This document shows positions 14,491-17,366 of a DNA stretch of 17,366 nt, in pieces. The notes below the pieces were generated by a model, which saw only the letters and a program-made list of their open reading frames with translations, was not told where the DNA came from and ran no database searches. The stretch is from JACDDK01 sp038198445. Its GTDB lineage: Bacteria; Actinomycetota; Rubrobacteria; Rubrobacterales; Rubrobacteraceae. The position numbers were made by a program, and so were the translations under genes. The stretch spans positions 1-17,366 of the forward strand of contig JBBPZZ010000022.1 of NCBI GenBank assembly GCA_038198445.1, in the 5' to 3' direction. Within the stretch, counting starts at the first letter, position 1; each line of letters starts with the position of its first letter.

Positions 14491-15824
14491 TATTTGCTCC
14501 CTCCCAGACCTTTGACCGGGCAGGACTCAGGCGTGAGCTTCTGATCCAGGGTGATGCATTTGTGGATGAGGTATCCGGGATTGTTGTCTACCCGGCGGGC
14601 GGTCTCTCGCGTATAGCCCATCGTAACCATCGTGAACACCACTGTTACCGCGCAGACCATCAACGCGACCTGGCTCCAGCGGCTTGCCTGCCCCCATCGG
14701 AATCCCGAGGCCGAAGCCCGCAGGTACAGGGCCACCACAAAAACCCCGACGAGCATCAGTCCTATGAGTCCAATGTACTTATAGGGATACATACTACCCA
14801 ACGGTATAGTCGTGTTCTCACCGTTGAGGAACACGAGCCCTATCTGCGGGATCAGGGACGTGTTCGCCGGGATCACGTTGAGCACCGCGAACAGCGCGGT
14901 GAACCCTAGCGCGCCAACGGACAGCTTGCGTAGAGTCTCCATTGGCTTTACGGAGAACCTGAGCTTGTGCACGAAGTAAGCCGTCGAGGCGATGACCATG
15001 ACAGCCAGCCAGATCACCAGCAGGTTGAAGACCCATGCCTTGTCGCCGAGCATGATCGTGGTGAAGGCGTCCGGGGAACTCTCCCGAATGCCCTTCAAGT
15101 AACCATACCCAATGATCGGCTGGATGATAAGAAATCCAAAGCCCCAGACAACGCCCCAGTGGCCCATCCAATCGTAGTACTCCCGGTCGTCCTCCCGCGT
15201 GGACCTCAAGAAACGCCAGGCCCCCCAACCGGCGATCAAGAAACCGGCATAGGAAAAGTTGCCCACGAAACGGTGCATGTTCAGGGGTACGTTGGTCTGG
15301 TTCAAAAACGTGCGGGCGACGTCGTCGACCATCGCGCCGTCTGGAGGCGTGAGCATAAAGGAGGCCACCGCATCTATCATGGTCATTGCCATCAAGCCCA
15401 TGAAGCCCGCCACGAAACCAAAAACTACGTGCAGACTCTTGCGGTAGGCCAGCTTGTCCCACACGTTGTACCAGGCGTAGACGATGATGATCTGACCGAG
15501 GAACATGAACGCCTCGACCAGAAACACCCAGAAAAAGACGTTCTGAAGTTGGGAGAAGAAGATCGGAAAAAGCGTCACCAGCGCCAGCACGAACGTGATC
15601 GCCAGCGCCGCTCCCGACGCGAACAACAGCACCACGAACCGGGCGAGGTTACGGGCAAACCGCTCATAACGCGACTGCTTCGTCACCATCCCCAGGTACT
15701 CGCTCGTCGCGGCTATGATGACCGCGCCGATAATGAAGGCGGCGAACAGGATGTGCGTCTGCACGAGCGACGCTATAACCACGTTCTTACCGATTACGGG
15801 GATCTGAAGATCTCCTATGGGCAT
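14490..15824 (-). CDS. CydA-like cytochrome (bd-type oxidase subunit I family, without a long Q-loop)
   Basis: This 444-residue, multi-span membrane protein resembles subunit I of bd-type oxidases. Matches to canonical CydA by eye are His24 (VQTHILF) at the place of haem ligand His19, Glu104 (FLVEAFMF) for Glu107, MLTPPDG (157-163) for MQTPVG, His184 (NMHRFVGNFSYAGFLIAGWGAW) for haem ligand His186, and GYTRE (403-407) for the late EVGRQPW region. Differences are that the long periplasmic Q-loop is short or absent, a Glu99 equivalent is not evident, and YKYIGLIG (348-355) replaces FRIMVG, so the Met393 haem ligand is not obvious. AGGAGG lies 9 bases before ATG 15824. No CydB gene follows; a 46-residue protein does. 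It lies downstream of cytochrome b and subunit IV, so electrons may come from that complex rather than directly from quinol (inference). Confidence 0.8.
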   Translation of the reverse strand: MPIGDLQIPVIGKNVVIASLVQTHILFAAFIIGAVIIAATSEYLGMVTKQSRYERFARNLARFVVLLFASGAALAITFVLALVTLFPIFFSQLQNVFFWVFLVEAFMFLGQIIIVYAWYNVWDKLAYRKSLHVVFGFVAGFMGLMAMTMIDAVASFMLTPPDGAMVDDVARTFLNQTNVPLNMHRFVGNFSYAGFLIAGWGAWRFLRSTREDDREYYDWMGHWGVVWGFGFLIIQPIIGYGYLKGIRESSPDAFTTIMLGDKAWVFNLLVIWLAVMVIASTAYFVHKLRFSVKPMETLRKLSVGALGFTALFAVLNVIPANTSLIPQIGLVFLNGENTTIPLGSMYPYKYIGLIGLMLVGVFVVALYLRASASGFRWGQASRWSQVALMVCAVTVVFTMVTMGYTRETARRVDNNPGYLIHKCITLDQKLTPESCPVKGLGGSK

Positions 15825-15855
15825 CCTGTAACTCCTCCTAGCCCGACCAGACCGT

Positions 15856-15927
15856 TTATCCGGCTGACCGCGAGCAACGTGTTCAGAAGTTGATTATCCG
15901 GCTGACCGCGAGCAGCATGTTCAGAAG
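15856..15927. repeat. Tandem direct repeat, 34 bp twice with 38-bp period, at the 3' end of the subunit IV gene
   Basis: Copies at 15856-15889 and 15894-15927 match at 32 of 34 positions (core TTATCCGGCTGACCGCGAGC). On the minus strand the first copy read (15927-15894) encodes the C-terminal LLNMLLAVSRI. The second copy lies just after and supplies the TGA stop. The period is not a multiple of three, so the duplication shifts frame. Confidence 0.9.
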
Positions 15928-16356
15928 CACCACCACTATGATCAGGACTCCCACGACCGCCGCAAACGGACGCTTCAAGGCGCTATAATTCGGCCCCCGA
16001 TCCAGCCATGGCAGGGCGAACAAAACCCCGATAAAGATCGTCGGCACCACGACCGCGCCGAAGCTGACCAGCGCATAGCCCGGGAAGAACATCAGCATTT
16101 GCTCGTAGAAGAAGAAGAACCACTCCGGCCGCGGCACGTAAGTGATCGTGGCCGTGTTCGCCGGATGGGTGAGCGGCGCCGGAGCGATATAAGAGAGCAC
16201 CGAGCAGCAGATCAAAAGGAAGAAAGAGACGTAGCCGTCTTTTATGATCTGACCTGGAAAGAACCCCATGGTCTCGTCCGGGCGGTCGTAGACGTTCTCC
16301 TCAGTGATTATCTCTTCTTCGACCGGCTTTGCCTTGCCGGTGGCTGGAGCGTACAT
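15883..16356 (-). CDS. Cytochrome b C-terminal domain / subunit IV (PetD-like)
   Basis: This 157-residue membrane protein is the split C-terminal part of cytochrome b, which helps form the quinol-oxidising (Qo) site. The Qo motif is present as RPEWFFFFYEQML (PEWF at 77-80). About three membrane spans are visible (about 43-60, 92-118, 131-155). The acidic N-terminal 40 residues are soluble. AAAGGTG lies just upstream of ATG 16356. The C-terminus ends abruptly (AVSRIINF) inside a tandem duplication. Without that duplication the frame would continue about 12 residues and end overlapping the next gene's start. The gene sits between cytochrome b (71 bases upstream) and the CydA-like gene. It belongs to the b6f/b6c type of split complex. 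Confidence 0.92.
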   Translation of the reverse strand: MYAPATGKAKPVEEEIITEENVYDRPDETMGFFPGQIIKDGYVSFFLLICCSVLSYIAPAPLTHPANTATITYVPRPEWFFFFYEQMLMFFPGYALVSFGAVVVPTIFIGVLFALPWLDRGPNYSALKRPFAAVVGVLIIVVVLLNMLLAVSRIINF

Positions 16357-16427
16357 CTCTACACCTTTCTTCCGTGAAGTCCCATCAGCATGATACAGTC
16401 CCTCGTATGTCTACTCGGTAAAATCTC

Positions 16428-17240
16428 TTACTCTCTGCCGTTGTAGCGGCTGCCATTCTCGTAATCCTCCTCGTTATCGTCTTCGCCCAGCTCGTAGCTG
16501 GAGTAACGCTCCAGACGCTGGTTCTCGTGCAGCTTGGCGAGACGTTCGGTGTATTCGAACTCGCTGCCGAAGACGCCGTGGCGCCGGAGCAGGTAGAGGT
16601 GGAGGCCGATCAACGGCGCTATGGCCGCCGGCAGGAGCCAGACGTGTATGGCGAAGAAGCGCGAGAGTGTCGCCGGCCCCACCACGTCTCCCCCGAGCAG
16701 GAAGTTGATCACGAACCCGCCGATGAACGGTGAGTACGAACCTATCTTCATCCCGACGACGGAAGCCCAGAACCCGTCCTGGTCCCACCGGAGCAGGTAA
16801 CCGGTGAACGCCAGCCCGATCACCAGCAGGAGAAGGATAACGCCGACGATCCAGTTGAGTTCCCTCGGGGCCTTGTAGCCGCCGCTGAAGAACACCTGGG
16901 CCATGTGCAGGCCGATCAGCGCCATCAGGAAGTTCGCCGACCAGTAGTGGATGCCTCGAATGAGGACTCCGAAATAGGCGTCGTTCATGATGTAATAGAC
17001 CGAGTTCCAGGCGTGGTCCGTGGTCGGCACGTAGTAGAACAATAGAACTATGCCGGTGAGGAACTGCAACGATATAAGGAAGAGAACCGCGCTGCCCAGA
17101 GTGTAGATCCAGGCTCCGCGCTTGGGTACCGGCTCGTAGAGAAATTCTTCCATGGCCGATACTACCCCGGCCCGATGCTCCATCCAGTCCACGATGAATT
17201 TGCTCGCGTCCTGCGTCTGAGATCTAATCCTGCCGATCAT
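16428..17240 (-). CDS. Cytochrome b N-terminal domain (cytochrome b6-like) of a bc complex
   Basis: This 270-residue protein holds the four-helix haem-binding half of cytochrome b in a quinol:cytochrome c oxidoreductase. The haem ligands are His98 (RGIHYW) with His112 (IGLHMA), and His199 (FAIHVW) with His213 (IGLHLY). Both pairs are 14 apart, as in bc1; chloroplast-type b6 has 15 for the second pair. GYLLRWDQDGFWAS follows the first pair. The protein has an N-terminal amphipathic segment, at least four membrane spans, and a charged, acidic C-terminal tail of about 45 residues. The start ATG 17240 has GGAG close upstream. It is followed by subunit IV, so cytochrome b is split. A partial gene lies 27 bases upstream on the same strand and is likely part of the operon. 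Confidence 0.94.
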   Translation of the reverse strand: MIGRIRSQTQDASKFIVDWMEHRAGVVSAMEEFLYEPVPKRGAWIYTLGSAVLFLISLQFLTGIVLLFYYVPTTDHAWNSVYYIMNDAYFGVLIRGIHYWSANFLMALIGLHMAQVFFSGGYKAPRELNWIVGVILLLLVIGLAFTGYLLRWDQDGFWASVVGMKIGSYSPFIGGFVINFLLGGDVVGPATLSRFFAIHVWLLPAAIAPLIGLHLYLLRRHGVFGSEFEYTERLAKLHENQRLERYSSYELGEDDNEEDYENGSRYNGRE

Positions 17241-17267
17241 GCTCCAGACTCCCTCTCTCTAGCCACC

Positions 17268-17366
17268 CTAAACCACGTAGGGCTCTTGTGTATTCAAACC
17301 GCCCTCAAGGTCGTACTTGTGCTTGATGTAGAGCTTGCCGTTCTCCCGGATCTCCGCCTCGGTGTA
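17268..17366 (-). CDS. C-terminal fragment of an unidentified protein upstream of cytochrome b
   Basis: The minus strand is open from the window edge to a TAG at 17268-17270 and encodes 32 residues, beginning YTEAEIRENGKLYIKHKYDL and ending EPYVV. It is cut by the window, so I cannot identify it. By position just ahead of cytochrome b, it could be a Rieske protein, a cytochrome c or another subunit of the complex. The 27-base gap to the cytochrome b start implies one operon. Confidence 0.6.
   Translation of the reverse strand, partial: YTEAEIRENGKLYIKHKYDLEGGLNTQEPYVV

Noticed and set aside
14967..15893. A 308-codon open frame on the plus strand opposite the CydA-like gene
   Set aside because: Its translation is rich in His, Arg, Asp and Gln with no hydrophobic segments or motifs, as expected from the reverse of a membrane-protein gene.

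Overview
The window is GC-rich bacterial chromosomal DNA, densely coding, with frequent GTG and TTG starts. Gene content suggests a deep-branching, aerobic, Gram-positive-type actinobacterium: an archaeal-type phosphoglycerate mutase, a family-5 uracil-DNA glycosylase, a three-gene proton-translocating transhydrogenase, a sortase, and a split cytochrome b/subunit IV complex. A Rubrobacter-like lineage fits best, but that is inferred from gene content and is not proven. I see no rRNA, tRNA, CRISPR array or insertion sequence. No gap between genes exceeds 300 bases; the largest are about 130-185 bases (1925-2109, 5165-5345, 7344-7498, 14220-14349).

Layout. At the left edge is the N-terminal part of a Ppx/GppA phosphatase (minus strand), divergent from a NuoE-like [2Fe-2S] protein (plus). 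A convergent sortase (minus) is divergent from the transhydrogenase operon pntAA-pntAB-pntB (plus). Next is a YefM/RelE-type toxin-antitoxin pair with a conspicuous operator and a repeat-rich leader. It converges on a metallo-beta-lactamase-fold hydrolase that is preceded by a VOC-fold protein (both minus). A plus-strand run follows: phosphoglycerate mutase, uracil-DNA glycosylase, lipoprotein, HD-domain protein, D-Ala-D-Ala ligase and MscS channel. This run converges on a LON substrate-binding-domain protein (minus), which is divergent from a short-chain dehydrogenase (plus). The right end is a minus-strand respiratory operon: an unidentified C-terminus, cytochrome b (b6-like), subunit IV, a CydA-like haem protein, and a 46-residue membrane protein.

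Working together. The transhydrogenase couples the proton gradient to NADPH formation. The right-hand operon looks like a quinol-oxidising bc complex encoded together with a CydA-like subunit but no visible CydB. The other genes are housekeeping: cell wall precursor, lower glycolysis, osmotic protection, DNA repair.

Most notable points: (1) a PntAA with a roughly 45-residue acidic insert in the mobile loop and a degenerate GxGxxG motif; (2) the bc/CydA-like operon with a previously overlooked small membrane protein; (3) a 38-bp-period tandem duplication that appears to have cut short subunit IV; (4) a paired-TGTACA operator like that of E. coli yefM-yoeB, followed by five repeated elements in the leader; (5) several genes whose -10 boxes lie so close to the start codon that leaderless mRNAs are likely; (6) a uracil-DNA glycosylase with no ATG, GTG or TTG start ahead of its essential motifs.
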